Shown here piece by piece: positions 34,634 to 43,299 of a DNA stretch of 64,000 nt (position 1 is the stretch's first letter; every line of letters begins with the position of its first letter). The translations under genes and the position numbers were made by a program. The DNA is from Pseudomonadota bacterium (GTDB lineage: Bacteria > Pseudomonadota > Alphaproteobacteria > Rhodospirillales > Magnetospirillaceae). The stretch is taken from the NCBI GenBank assembly GCA_021793155.1, contig JAJYTF010000014.1, positions 62,001 through 126,000 of the forward strand, given 5' to 3'. The notes below the pieces were generated by a model. It ran no database searches, was not told the DNA's origin, and saw only the letters and a list, made by a program, of their open reading frames with translations.

Positions 34634-35701
34634 ATGCGCACTATTACTGGTATTTTGGCTGCCGGATTGATCGCCGGCGTTGCTACTGCGGCCTCAGCTG
34701 AAACCAACGGTTGGTACACCGGTGGCGATGTCGGCGTCAATTTGGTGCCGCAGACTAAATTCAAGGATGGCTCCAAGACTTGGTCGGACACGCAGGATCC
34801 CGGCTACGGCGTCATGGGCCAGCTCGGCTACGGCTTCGGTCAGTATCGCCTCGAAGGCGAAATCGGCTGGCGCGCCAACACCATCGACAAGGTGAAGACC
34901 GCGGCGGGGGCTTTCCCCGGCCAGGGTAACCTCAACGCCCTCGACATCATGGCCAATGGTTATTACGACCTGCCGACGGGAACGGCCTTCACGCCCTTCA
35001 TCGGCGCCGGTATCGGCGGCGTGGACGTGATGCCCATCAAGATCCGCGGCAACGGCGCAACCTATACCAACGACGATGAATTCGTCTTCGGCTATCAGGG
35101 AATTGCCGGCGTTTCCTATGCGATCAACGATCAATTGTCGCTGAAGGCCGACTATCACTACCTGCGGACCCTCGACGCCAAATTGCAGGAAGACCCCAGC
35201 TGGGGAACCGGCAACGGCAGGGGCGTTTATCAGTCGCATACCATCCTGGTCGGATTCACCTACAAGTTCGGCGCTCCGGCGCAGGTCGCCGCCGCCCCGG
35301 CTCCGATGCCGGCTCCGGCCCCCGCTCCGGCCCCCGCTCCGGCCCCGAAGCATGTTCAGGCCGCACCGATCGCCAAGAACTACATGGTGTTCTTCGACTT
35401 CAATAAGTCGAACATCACCCCGGAAGCCAACCGGATCATCGAGCAGGCAGCCAACACGGCGAAGAGCACGCACTCGACCGCCATCCACGTGACCGGCCAT
35501 ACCGACGCCGTCGGCTCGGAGAAGTACAACATGGCCCTCTCGCTCCGCCGGGCCAATGCGGTCAAGGCGGTGCTGGTCAAACTGGGCATTCCCGAAAAAG
35601 AAATCGCGGTGGTCGGCAAGGGCAAGACCGATTTGCTGGTGCCCACCAAGGACGGGGTCCGGGAACCGCAGAACCGTCGGGTTCAAATCGTCGTCGACTG
35701 A
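34634..35701 (+). CDS. OmpA-family outer membrane protein
   Basis: This 355-residue protein begins with a signal peptide (MRTITGILAAGLIAGVATAASA-ET). An eight-strand beta-barrel follows (NGWYTGGDVGVNLVP through HTILVGFTYKFG, residues about 24-215). A flexible Pro-Ala hinge comes next (PAPAPAPAPAP around 225-238), then an OmpA C-terminal peptidoglycan-binding domain with VFFDFNKSNITPEA and TGHTDAVGSEKYNMALSLRRANAV (Asp and Arg that hold diaminopimelate). It links the outer membrane to the wall. The start is ATG 34634, with the signal peptide immediately after; the longer frame to 34472 is not needed. The gene is followed by a strong terminator. Confidence 0.93.
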   Translation: MRTITGILAAGLIAGVATAASAETNGWYTGGDVGVNLVPQTKFKDGSKTWSDTQDPGYGVMGQLGYGFGQYRLEGEIGWRANTIDKVKTAAGAFPGQGNLNALDIMANGYYDLPTGTAFTPFIGAGIGGVDVMPIKIRGNGATYTNDDEFVFGYQGIAGVSYAINDQLSLKADYHYLRTLDAKLQEDPSWGTGNGRGVYQSHTILVGFTYKFGAPAQVAAAPAPMPAPAPAPAPAPAPKHVQAAPIAKNYMVFFDFNKSNITPEANRIIEQAANTAKSTHSTAIHVTGHTDAVGSEKYNMALSLRRANAVKAVLVKLGIPEKEIAVVGKGKTDLLVPTKDGVREPQNRRVQIVVD

Positions 35702-35730
35702 CACGTCGATCTAGGGCTGTTCGAGCCGAG

Positions 35731-35770
35731 AGGCGGCGCTCCCCGAAAGGGGCGCCGCCTTTCGCATTTC
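35731..35770 (+). terminator. Rho-independent terminator of the OmpA-type gene
   Basis: AGGCGGCGCTCCCC, a GAAA tetraloop and GGGG-CGCCGCCT pair into a stem of about 12 bp with one bulge, followed by TTTCGCATTT. It starts 30 bases after the stop codon. Confidence 0.8.
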
Positions 35771-36747
35771 TACCCGAAGGTGACGCTATCCCCGTTGCCG
35801 AGGTAAAGAGCACTCTTTGAACCCTCGCGCCCGCTGCCGCCGACCAGCGGGTAGCCCAGGGCCGCCATCATCTCGACGGCCGGCAGCCCGGTGCAATGGT
35901 TGCAGGCGATCTTGGCGAAGCCGTACTCACCGATGCCGCGCACCGTCGCCTCTCCCTCGGCCTTCAGTGGTCCGAACGGCGAGATGTGCAGACCGCCGTA
36001 AAGGCCGTAAAGCCGCCCGTCTGACGCCACTTCCCGCCGTGCATAATCCGCCAGGGACAGAACGCCCTGATGGCAGCAGCCCGTGACGCAGAGCACGCCC
36101 TTGCCCTCGATAGAGAAGAACAGCGACTGCTCGCCCTGCACCCCCATCAGGATGGATAGATCGAAGGTCGCCGAACCGACGCCGGCCATCAGTCGGTGCA
36201 ACCGGCCGGCCGGCAGCAGGTCCAGCCTTCCCTGGTGGCGCACCGCGTTGCCGGCGCCCGAGCGCGGGAAGCTTCCTCCGCCGAGCAACTGCAGGGCTTC
36301 CGGCCGAAAACCGGCAGGGGCGACGATCCTGATGGCCGGGGCCAGCCTCAACACCGCTTCTACACCCCAAAAGTGGTCGAAATGCTCGTGGCTGAGATAC
36401 AGAAAATCGATGGCGCCGGAGGCCAGCATCCGATCGACGCCGGAGGCTCGGAAACGCTCCGCCATGTACTGAGCGTTCCACCCGCAATCGACCAGGAAGC
36501 GCCGCCGCCGGCCGTTGCGCGCCACCACTTCGACCAGACTGCACGACCCCGCGCTATTGCCGGCGTCCCATTCCGTCCGCCACTGGTCGCCGCCCGGCCC
36601 GCCGCCGGCCTCGATGTCGTCGAGAAGGCGGCCGGTATCATGCCACCCGGTTTCCGAAACGCAGGTGATGGTCACCGACTTGCAGGCGCCGAGACCGGCC
36701 CGGCGGCCATTCCCCCGGCGACCACCCACAGGACTGTTCACCGCCAT
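35770..36747 (-). CDS. MBL-fold metallo-hydrolase
   Basis: This 325-residue protein has the metallo-beta-lactamase-fold motif YLSHEHFDHFWG (H-x-H-x-D-H) near residue 115, preceded by FLVDCGWNAQYMAERF (strand and loop). The second-shell sites VTGCCHQGVLSLADYA and KIACNHCTGLPAVEMM, with a conserved His, also fit. It resembles the DHPP/ribofuranosylaminobenzene phosphate synthase-like MBL group; the substrate is not predictable. The listed start is ATG 36747. A GTG at 36675 is possible because the first 24 residues (rich in Arg/Gly) have no family likeness, but only the ATG has a good ribosome site (GAGGGG). Confidence 0.75.
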   Translation of the reverse strand: MAVNSPVGGRRGNGRRAGLGACKSVTITCVSETGWHDTGRLLDDIEAGGGPGGDQWRTEWDAGNSAGSCSLVEVVARNGRRRRFLVDCGWNAQYMAERFRASGVDRMLASGAIDFLYLSHEHFDHFWGVEAVLRLAPAIRIVAPAGFRPEALQLLGGGSFPRSGAGNAVRHQGRLDLLPAGRLHRLMAGVGSATFDLSILMGVQGEQSLFFSIEGKGVLCVTGCCHQGVLSLADYARREVASDGRLYGLYGGLHISPFGPLKAEGEATVRGIGEYGFAKIACNHCTGLPAVEMMAALGYPLVGGSGREGSKSALYLGNGDSVTFG

Positions 36748-36753
36748 GGATCC

Positions 36754-36789
36754 ATCCCCTCAACACAACACAACTCAGGTTGAGGGGAT
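36754..36789 (-). promoter_or_regulatory. Stem-loop that covers the ribosome site of the MBL gene
   Basis: ATCCCCTCAAC (36754-36764) and its exact complement (36779-36789) form an 11-bp stem with a 14-nt loop. On the transcript, the GAGGGG Shine-Dalgarno of the MBL gene (start 36747) lies in the 3' arm, so folding would hide it. The stem also sits 23 bases after the stop of the upstream gene. Confidence 0.5.
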
Positions 36790-36812
36790 AGTACCATATT
36801 CACGCGGTGGTA

Positions 36813-37376
36813 TCAGCTTGCGTGATCGTTGGAACCGGCCTTGCTGGTCGTGTGGTGGGAATGATGGGCGCGACGGGCGTGGTGGGCCTTCTTGGTCGGC
36901 TTGGCTTTCGTCTCGCTGCAGGCCGGCGCGAAGGAATGGGCCGCAGCCGTGGTCGCGGCGAAGCCTTCAGCTTCGTCCGGCGCCATGGCAAGAACCTTGT
37001 CCAGATGGTCCCATGCCTGCTGACAATAATCCGGTTCGGCGAAGACCCGCTGTCCGGCATCGTTGGCTACCTTGGTCATCCAGGCGTCGAAATTTCCCCC
37101 CGCCCGGCGGAAATGGGCCTGCAAGGCCCGGGCATTGTCCTGCAGCTTGCCGCCGAACCGGCCGACGAAGTCGTTGTAGCGCGCCGAAAAGCCGGGATCA
37201 TTCGGATCGAGCGTTCGGCAGTTCAGCGCCGCAACGTTGAATTCCTGTTGGAGAGCCCGGAAATGCGCCGCCTTGACCTCGTCGGGCGTGAAACACGAGG
37301 CGGCCATGGTGGATGGTGCCAGGGCGGAAATGGCCATCATGAAGGCGAGCGCGGACGCGGTGGTACGAGGAAACAC
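36813..37376 (-). CDS. Secreted histidine-rich-tail protein
   Basis: This 187-residue protein has a Sec signal (MFPRTTASALAFMMAISALAPSTMAA-S), three or four cysteines in the mature part (SCFTPDEV, LNCRTL, YCQQAW, APACSET) and a tail of lysines and histidines (KKAHHARRAHHSHH), which could bind metal. The middle is helical. I recognise no family. It is transcribed on the minus strand towards the MBL gene, 65 bp away. Confidence 0.6.
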   Translation of the reverse strand: MFPRTTASALAFMMAISALAPSTMAASCFTPDEVKAAHFRALQQEFNVAALNCRTLDPNDPGFSARYNDFVGRFGGKLQDNARALQAHFRRAGGNFDAWMTKVANDAGQRVFAEPDYCQQAWDHLDKVLAMAPDEAEGFAATTAAAHSFAPACSETKAKPTKKAHHARRAHHSHHTTSKAGSNDHAS

Positions 37377-37622
37377 GGAGGCACCCTGAGGCTTGAGAAA
37401 TGAGGGAGCGATATTGTGCTGGCCTTCCTCAAAAGATCAATGGGGTGAAGGGCCATTTGCTATTCAGAGGGCGCGATGCTCATTTGCGCAGAAAGCTACC
37501 TCATTTCCGCCCAGCCACCGGGTTTGCCGACAAAACGGGCTAAGTCGTTAGAGAATTTAGGAAATAGCCGACCTACTGCTAGCCTCGGACCGCTCATCAA
37601 CAATCGCGGACGGTCATGCATC
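37377..37622. other. Intergenic region between divergent genes
   Basis: These 246 bp carry no gene that I trust; galE could be extended to 37476, but no family likeness precedes MSAILVTGG. The promoters of both neighbours should be here. Confidence 0.35.
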
Positions 37623-38636
37623 ATGTCGGCGATTCTTGTTACAGGCGGCGCCGGCTACGTCGGTAGTCACGCTTGCAAGGCACTTGCCGCGGACGGATTC
37701 CTGCCGGTGACCTTCGACAACCTGTCGACCGGCCATCGCGTGGCGGTACGCTGGGGGCCGTTCGAACGCGGTGACCTGGCTGACGTGGAGGCGCTGCGCC
37801 GGGTGATCAGGCGTCATCGGATCGAAGCCGTGATGCATTTCGCCGCGTCGTCCGACGTCGGCGAATCGATGCGCGAACCCGCCCCCTATTTCCGTAACAA
37901 CGTCGGCGGGACTCTGAACCTGCTTGAAGCCATGGCCGACTGCGGCGTCCGCCGGCTGGTGCTGTCCTCCACCTGCGCCAGTTACGGCCTGCCGCAGGTG
38001 ATTCCCATCAGCGAAGACCACCCGCAGCGGCCGATCAACCCTTATGGCGAGACCAAGCTGGCGATCGAGAGGATGCTGCGCTGGTGGGACCAGGTCCACG
38101 GCGTCTCGTCCCTGGCGCTGCGCTATTTCAACGCCGCCGGAGCAGACCCCGACGGTGAAATCGGGGAAGCCCACGAGCCGGAAACGCACCTCGTTCCCAT
38201 CGCCGTCCAGACCGCGCTGGGCCAGCGGGAAGCGCTTGGAATCTTCGGAACGGACTACCCGACTCCGGATGGCACGGCGGTGCGCGACTATGTGCACGTC
38301 ACCGATCTTGCCGACGCCCACTTGGCCGGCCTGCGCTACCTTTTTGCCGGCGGCGACTCCCTGGCCTGCAACCTCGGTACCGGGCGCGGCCATTCCGTGC
38401 GCGAGGTTGTCCGCGCCATCGAGCGGGTCACCCGTCGCCCCCTTCCGGTCCGCCCGATGCCCCGCCGCCCCGGAGACCCGCCGCAGCTTGTTGCCGAGCC
38501 TCGGCTGGCTTTCGAAGTCCTGGGCTGGCGGCCGCGCCTGTCCGATCTCGACACCATCGTCTCTACCACTTGCGCCTGGTACGCCAAGTTGATGCCGTCG
38601 CAACGGTCGACAGCAGGTGCCAGCCGAATGAAGTAG
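37623..38636 (+). CDS. galE: UDP-glucose 4-epimerase
   Basis: The 337-residue short-chain dehydrogenase interconverts UDP-glucose and UDP-galactose, supplying sugars for exopolysaccharide. It has the NAD-binding TGGAGYVGSHACKAL loop (residues 7-21), VMHFAAS, the catalytic Ser/Thr region VLSSTCASYGLP and YGETK (catalytic Tyr and Lys). NPETHLVPIAVQTALG-type substrate residues and GTAVRDYVHVTDLADAHL follow, near normal for GalE. ATG 37623 is the start. It precedes the polysaccharide export genes but is separated from them by an AT-rich 136-bp gap, so it may have its own transcript. Confidence 0.93.
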   Translation: MSAILVTGGAGYVGSHACKALAADGFLPVTFDNLSTGHRVAVRWGPFERGDLADVEALRRVIRRHRIEAVMHFAASSDVGESMREPAPYFRNNVGGTLNLLEAMADCGVRRLVLSSTCASYGLPQVIPISEDHPQRPINPYGETKLAIERMLRWWDQVHGVSSLALRYFNAAGADPDGEIGEAHEPETHLVPIAVQTALGQREALGIFGTDYPTPDGTAVRDYVHVTDLADAHLAGLRYLFAGGDSLACNLGTGRGHSVREVVRAIERVTRRPLPVRPMPRRPGDPPQLVAEPRLAFEVLGWRPRLSDLDTIVSTTCAWYAKLMPSQRSTAGASRMK

Positions 38637-38772
38637 ACATTAATATTATTAAATTGCCACTTATTCGAACATATATAATCCATATCCCACACTATTCTGC
38701 TATTGCGACGATGCAATAGAATATAAAAATGAGGTAATATTATCGGATCACTTTCTTGTTTGCGGGGTACCA
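38637..38772 (+). promoter_or_regulatory. AT-rich control region of the EPS genes
   Basis: The region is the most AT-rich stretch of the conserved part of the window. A perfect 7-bp inverted repeat (CTATTGC, 6 bases, GCAATAG; 38700-38719) is followed by AATATAAAAATGAGG, which could hold a -10 box. The palindrome is probably a regulator site. Confidence 0.45.
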
Positions 38773-39483
38773 ATGCCTGCCAATAGACCCTTTCTTTCCG
38801 GCTGGACGCGCCCGTTCATTTTGATGCTGCCTTTGGCTTTTGCCGCCTGCAGCACCACACCAAGCCTGAAGAATCCGGCGACCCTGGCTTCTCTGCCGCA
38901 GGCGACGGCACCTCAGGAATACATGATCCAACCGGGCGATACCTTGGATATCCGGTTCTTCTACAATCCGGAACTCAATGAACAGCAACAGGTGCGCCCC
39001 GATGGCCGCATTTCCCTTCAGCTGGTCGGTGAGCAGACCGTCGCCGGCCACACGCCGAAGGAAGTGGAAACCCTGTTGCGCAACGAATATTCGAAGGAAT
39101 TGAAGCAGCCCGAGATCGCGGTGATCATCCGCGGATTCGGTGGGCAGCGGGCCTATGTCGACGGCGAAGTGACCCACCCCGGAGCGGTGGACCTGAACGG
39201 CGGCATCACCATCCTGCAGGCCGTCGCCGTCGCCGGCGGTGCCAAGACCACCGGCGACCTCCACGACGTCATCCTGATCCGCCGTGTCGATGGCAAGCCG
39301 GTCGGGGTACCCCTCGACCTTGCGGGCGCGCTTGACGATCCCAGCACCGGCCAGGACATCCAGTTGCGGCCCTACGACATCGTCTACGTGCCGCGTTCGG
39401 CCATCGCCAACGTGAACGTCTTCATCGATCAGTACTTCACCAAGAACCTGCCGATACCCTTCTATTTCGGCTACGCGTTCTAG
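38773..39483 (+). CDS. Polysaccharide export outer membrane lipoprotein (Wza-like)
   Basis: This 236-residue protein starts with a lipoprotein signal whose lipobox is LAFAACS. A Poly_export domain, YMIQPGDTLDIRFFYNPELNEQQQVRPDGRISLQLVG, is followed by an SLBB-type beta-grasp domain (GQRAYVDGEVTHPGAVDLNGGITILQAVAVAGG) and an aromatic end. Wza-type proteins form the outer-membrane channel for exopolysaccharide. It is the first gene of an export/chain-length/ATPase/kinase run and is followed by a very strong hairpin. Confidence 0.9.
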   Translation: MPANRPFLSGWTRPFILMLPLAFAACSTTPSLKNPATLASLPQATAPQEYMIQPGDTLDIRFFYNPELNEQQQVRPDGRISLQLVGEQTVAGHTPKEVETLLRNEYSKELKQPEIAVIIRGFGGQRAYVDGEVTHPGAVDLNGGITILQAVAVAGGAKTTGDLHDVILIRRVDGKPVGVPLDLAGALDDPSTGQDIQLRPYDIVYVPRSAIANVNVFIDQYFTKNLPIPFYFGYAF

Positions 39484-39488
39484 ACGCC

Positions 39489-39537
39489 GGTGATCCGATC
39501 CTGACGCCTGGTTCCCGAGCGTCAGGATCGGATCACC
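39489..39537 (+). terminator. 19-bp perfect stem-loop after the export gene
   Basis: GGTGATCCGATCCTGACGC (39489-39507) pairs perfectly with 39519-39537 across an 11-nt loop, only 6 bases after the stop. There is no T-run, so it could be a Rho-linked or attenuating hairpin, or protect the mRNA 3' end. The downstream gene starts 81 bases later. Confidence 0.5.
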
Positions 39538-39617
39538 AACTATATGAATCGTGCTGACAATCCGACGGGTGATGAGGGCTCCATCCGTCAGAACCTCACC
39601 ACTGGGAGGCCGATGGC

Positions 39618-40949
39618 ATGCAGGTTCTCCGGGCGATCGTCCAGGCTCTGTTCCGTCAGCGCGCCGTCTTCTGGGCTTTGCTGCTGGTTGCGCTGGCGGC
39701 GGCCGGGGGCGCCTCGTTCCTGCTGCCGCCGGCTTGGCGTGCTTCGGCCCTGGTGGCGACACCGCAGGATATCGGAGAGCCGACCGGCATCGGCCTGTTG
39801 GCCAGTCACGAGTTGCATCGCCAGGTGGTCGCCCGCCTTGGCGCCGACAAGCTGTATCCTGGCCTGGATCCGGAGGCGGCGGCCGAAGCTCTCGGCCATG
39901 ACCTGGCGGCCACCCACCGGGGGGAGGACAGCATCCGGATCACCTATGACGGCCGAACGCCGGCTTTGGCCGTCGACGCTTTAAACACCACCCTGGCCGT
40001 GATGGCCGAGCAGAACGCCCAACTGTTGGCTGAAGCCAGCAAGGGATCGCTGGATCAGCAGGCCGAGGTCCTGAAAGGCGTGCTGGACGATGCGCAGCGG
40101 CGGCTCGACGCCTACAAAGAAGCCAATAAGCTGGATGGGGCGGTCGACCAACGGCAGGAACTGGTCCAGCGGCGGGCCGAACTGAACGCCCAGTTGAAGG
40201 ACACCATCGATACCCAGGCAGCGTTGACTGCACGCATGCGCAGCCTGCGGGCCCAGATCGAGGCGCCCGCCCCCCCTCCCGACCCGGCTCCCGACCAGTC
40301 CGCAAGCCATGCCAAGATTGTCGACGAGGCCAAGGCCCGCCTGCTCGACCTTCAGCTCAAGGAACAGGATCTGCTGTCGAAATATACCGAGACCAGCCAG
40401 TTCGTGGTGACCGTCCGCCGCGAGATCGCCCAGGTGAAGACATTTCTGAACGACATGGCGCCGGCTGCGCCAGTCCACAGCAAGCCGACCGCCGGCGATA
40501 GCTATGTCGAGCTGTCCAAACAGCTGGTCAGCGCGGAAACCCAGTTGAGCGGCATCGAAGGGCGGCGCGCAGTGCTCGAAACCCAGTTGGCCCAGGCAGA
40601 TCAACGGTTGGGCGAGATCAACAACGGCAACGAGGACTTGAGGCGGCTCGAACGGGCGGTAGCCGATGCCGAAACCAATATGCGCCAGGTCGACGAGGCA
40701 CGGAACAAGCGGGCAGCCGATGCCGGCCGAGCCCCCGGCATGACGATCATCGAACGGCCGGCCGCGCCGCCCCGGCCGATTCGGCCCGATCCGCCACTCT
40801 ATTTCGGGCTGGCAGCCGCAATCGGACTGCTGCTGGGTACCGGGGGGGCGGTCCTGGCGCAGGTCCTGTCCTCGACCTTCGAGACGCCGAACGACGTGGA
40901 GCGTCGCCTCGGCCTGCCGGTCCTCGCAGCCCTGCCGATCAAGACATAG
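39618..40949 (+). CDS. Polysaccharide chain-length determinant (Wzz/GumC-like)
   Basis: This 443-residue inner-membrane protein has one membrane helix near each end (FWALLLVALAAAGGASFLLPPAW and YFGLAAAIGLLLGTGGAVLAQ). Between them is a large periplasmic helical part with coiled-coil stretches (LDQQAEVLKGVLDDAQRRLDAYKEANKL; VAQVKTFLND region). A proline-rich segment comes before the second helix, as in Wzz/GumC family members and the XrtA-linked chain-length factor. It sets polymer length with the export channel and tyrosine kinase. The start is ATG 39618. Confidence 0.87.
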   Translation: MQVLRAIVQALFRQRAVFWALLLVALAAAGGASFLLPPAWRASALVATPQDIGEPTGIGLLASHELHRQVVARLGADKLYPGLDPEAAAEALGHDLAATHRGEDSIRITYDGRTPALAVDALNTTLAVMAEQNAQLLAEASKGSLDQQAEVLKGVLDDAQRRLDAYKEANKLDGAVDQRQELVQRRAELNAQLKDTIDTQAALTARMRSLRAQIEAPAPPPDPAPDQSASHAKIVDEAKARLLDLQLKEQDLLSKYTETSQFVVTVRREIAQVKTFLNDMAPAAPVHSKPTAGDSYVELSKQLVSAETQLSGIEGRRAVLETQLAQADQRLGEINNGNEDLRRLERAVADAETNMRQVDEARNKRAADAGRAPGMTIIERPAAPPRPIRPDPPLYFGLAAAIGLLLGTGGAVLAQVLSSTFETPNDVERRLGLPVLAALPIKT

Positions 40950-40978
40950 CGTGGATTTCCAAGCCGGAGCGCCGGAAC

Positions 40979-42610
40979 ATGTATCGCGAGTTCTACCGCC
41001 TGTCCGACGAACCCTTCCGCGTCACTCCGGATCCCGAGTTTCTGTTCCTTGCCCCGCAATACAAGGAAGCCCTGGCGGCGATCGTGTACGGGATCGCCAA
41101 GCGCAAGGGCTTCGTCTGCATTACCGGCGAAGTCGGCGTCGGCAAGACCACCATCCTGAGATCCTACCTCAACAGCGTCGAAGATCAGGCGCTGACCTTC
41201 GTCTACGTGTTCAATCCGAAGGTCTCGTTCGCCGTCCTGATGCGCACGATCCTGCGCGATCTCGGCCAGCCGACCCAGGGCGAAGTGCCGGAACTGGTCG
41301 AACGCCTGCACGAGCATCTGATTGCCTGCTACCGGGCCAAGAAGACCGTCGTGCTGTTCGTCGACGAGGCGCAGAACATGCCGGTGGAGACCATCGAAAA
41401 CCTGCGCATGCTGTCCAATCTCGAAACTTCGACCGATAAATTGATTCAGATCGTCCTGGTGGGACAGCCCGAGCTCGAGGAACTGCTGTCGCGCCCCCAG
41501 CTACGCCAGCTGAAAACCCGGATCGTCGTCCGCGCCAAGCTGGGGCCATTGGGAAAGGCCGATAGCCTGGCCTATGTCCGCCACCGGCTGAATCGCGTCG
41601 CTCTCGACGACCGCGCCGTGTTCACCGATCGGGCCACGAGCCTGATCATCAAGGAAGCCCGGGGCATTCCCCGCATCATCAACATCCTGTGCGATGCCGC
41701 CCTGATTACGGGGTTCGGCTACCGCATCCGCCCCATTCCGCCGAAAGTGGTGCGGGAAGTCATCCGCGACACCTTTGACCACAACCAGCCGGCCATCTCG
41801 CACCGCTGGATCATCGGCGCGGGGATGGCCGCAGCGGCAATCGCCGGCTTCGGTCTCTGGCTGGCCGGTCCGGAGAGCGGACGGCACCCGGCCGACGACC
41901 CCATCGCCGACCTGATCGTCGCCACGGAAAGGAACAGCACGTCCGCCGAAACAAAGAACCAGGCACCGCAAGCGCCGAACCTTTCAGCCAAGCCGGCCAG
42001 TCGGCCGACGGCAAGCGCCAGGAAGGTGGCCCCCCCGCCAGCACCGCCGCCGGTCGAACATCAGGAAGATTCCGCCGCGGCCTACGATCCGGCCGACGAG
42101 GCGCCCGACCTGGGGTCCGATCTTGTTCGCCTGGTCGCGCCATTGCCCAAACGCACCGCCCTGCCGCCGGCTGAGCAGCCCCCCCCGCCGACCCAGGCGC
42201 AAGTGCAAGCCCAGGCGCAGGCGGCACCCAAGGAGCAGCCTGCGGACAAAGGTTCCGCGGCGGAAGCCACCGCGGTGGCGGATCAGCCGCCGCCCCCTCC
42301 GCCGCCGGCCGACCCGAAAGAGGTCAAGACGACGGCCGCCGCTCCGCCGCCCAAGCCACCTTCGCCGCCTTCGTCGCCAGGCGGTGACGCCAACCGGCGG
42401 TCGCTGGTGGTCAAGCCGGGCGACACCCTTTCAAAATTGTCGCTCGCCGTCTATGGCACAGCCGACACCACCGTGCTAGGCCAACTGCAGCGCGCCAACC
42501 CGACCATCACCGACATCGACCAGCTTTACGTCGGCCAGGTGATTGCATTTCCGCCCTTGCCCGGCGAGAAACCCGATGAACAGGAGGCCGCCCTGCGGAA
42601 AAGCCGATGA
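40979..42610 (+). CDS. ExeA-type AAA ATPase with LysM tail (XrtA-associated ATPase-like)
   Basis: This 543-residue protein has an ExeA/GspA ATPase (MYREFYRLSDEPFRVTPDPEFLFLAP; Walker A GEVGVGKTT at 50-58; Walker B VVLFVDEAQNM about 124-134). A membrane helix (about 278-296, WIIGAGMAAAAIAGFGLWLAG) puts the rest in the periplasm. That part is a long Pro/Ala/Gln-rich linker, then a LysM domain (476-527, VKPGDTLSKLSLAVYG ... LYVGQVIAFPP). ExeA-type proteins help secretion systems pass the wall; an ATPase of this type is regularly found in XrtA/EPS loci. It overlaps the next gene by 4 bases. Confidence 0.85.
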   Translation: MYREFYRLSDEPFRVTPDPEFLFLAPQYKEALAAIVYGIAKRKGFVCITGEVGVGKTTILRSYLNSVEDQALTFVYVFNPKVSFAVLMRTILRDLGQPTQGEVPELVERLHEHLIACYRAKKTVVLFVDEAQNMPVETIENLRMLSNLETSTDKLIQIVLVGQPELEELLSRPQLRQLKTRIVVRAKLGPLGKADSLAYVRHRLNRVALDDRAVFTDRATSLIIKEARGIPRIINILCDAALITGFGYRIRPIPPKVVREVIRDTFDHNQPAISHRWIIGAGMAAAAIAGFGLWLAGPESGRHPADDPIADLIVATERNSTSAETKNQAPQAPNLSAKPASRPTASARKVAPPPAPPPVEHQEDSAAAYDPADEAPDLGSDLVRLVAPLPKRTALPPAEQPPPPTQAQVQAQAQAAPKEQPADKGSAAEATAVADQPPPPPPPADPKEVKTTAAAPPPKPPSPPSSPGGDANRRSLVVKPGDTLSKLSLAVYGTADTTVLGQLQRANPTITDIDQLYVGQVIAFPPLPGEKPDEQEAALRKSR

Positions 42611-43299
42611 GCCGTCTCTACGACGCCCTGAAGAGCGCACAAACCACCCTGCCGGCCGCCGCGCCGCCGCTTCGCGTCCAGCAATTGACCGAGGACGCTC
42701 CCATCCTCCGCCTTGCTCAGGCGATCGACAGCCGTCTGTCCGATCGCCCCCGGCAGGTCATCCAGGTGATCGGCTGCGGTGCCGGCGAAAATGCCCGTGG
42801 CATCGTCCGGCGATTGGCGGGGCTGTCGGCGATGGCGTTGCGCCGGTCGGTGCTGGTCATGGACTGCGCCGCGCCGCTGGTCGCCGCCAAGCCGGACGGC
42901 GGTCATCCGGCGGTCGCCGGCCTGCTGCCGCCGATGCCGGCCTTCGAACCGTCGATCTCGGCCTCTTCCAAAGAGGATCAGCCCTATGCCTGCCGAAACC
43001 TTCTGGCGATGAGCGATGGCGGGTCCCTCGCGCCACAGAAGCTGCGGGCCTTGTGGCGGCAGTTGCGAGACAGCTATGACCTGGTGCTGATCGATTCCCC
43101 GCCGCTCGGAGACCCCATCGGGCTGGCCGTGGCTCCAACCGTCGACGGCGTGGTTCTTGTGGTCGAGGCCGACAAGACTCGCGTGGCCGCCGCCCGGGCG
43201 GCCCGCGAGGCCCTGATCGGCGGCGGCGCCAATCTGTTGGGGGTGGTCCTGGACAAGCGCCGATACCGGGTGCCGAAATTTCTCTGGGATCTATTGTGA
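42607..43299 (+). CDS. CpsD-like tyrosine kinase paralogue with degenerate P-loop
   Basis: The 230-residue protein starts MSRLYDALKSAQ, as in XrtA-linked tyrosine autokinases (BY-kinases), and has Walker B/A'-like strands RRSVLVMDCAAP and DLVLIDSPPLGDPIGLAVAPTVDGVVLVVEADKTR. The P-loop position reads VIGCGAGENARGIVRRLAG: the Lys and Ser/Thr of GxxxxGK(S/T) are missing, so ATP hydrolysis is doubtful. It could be a regulatory subunit of the chain-length factor. The usual tyrosine cluster at the C-terminus is also absent (ends RYRVPKFLWDLL). ATG 42607 overlaps the ATPase stop. Confidence 0.75.
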   Translation: MSRLYDALKSAQTTLPAAAPPLRVQQLTEDAPILRLAQAIDSRLSDRPRQVIQVIGCGAGENARGIVRRLAGLSAMALRRSVLVMDCAAPLVAAKPDGGHPAVAGLLPPMPAFEPSISASSKEDQPYACRNLLAMSDGGSLAPQKLRALWRQLRDSYDLVLIDSPPLGDPIGLAVAPTVDGVVLVVEADKTRVAAARAAREALIGGGANLLGVVLDKRRYRVPKFLWDLL

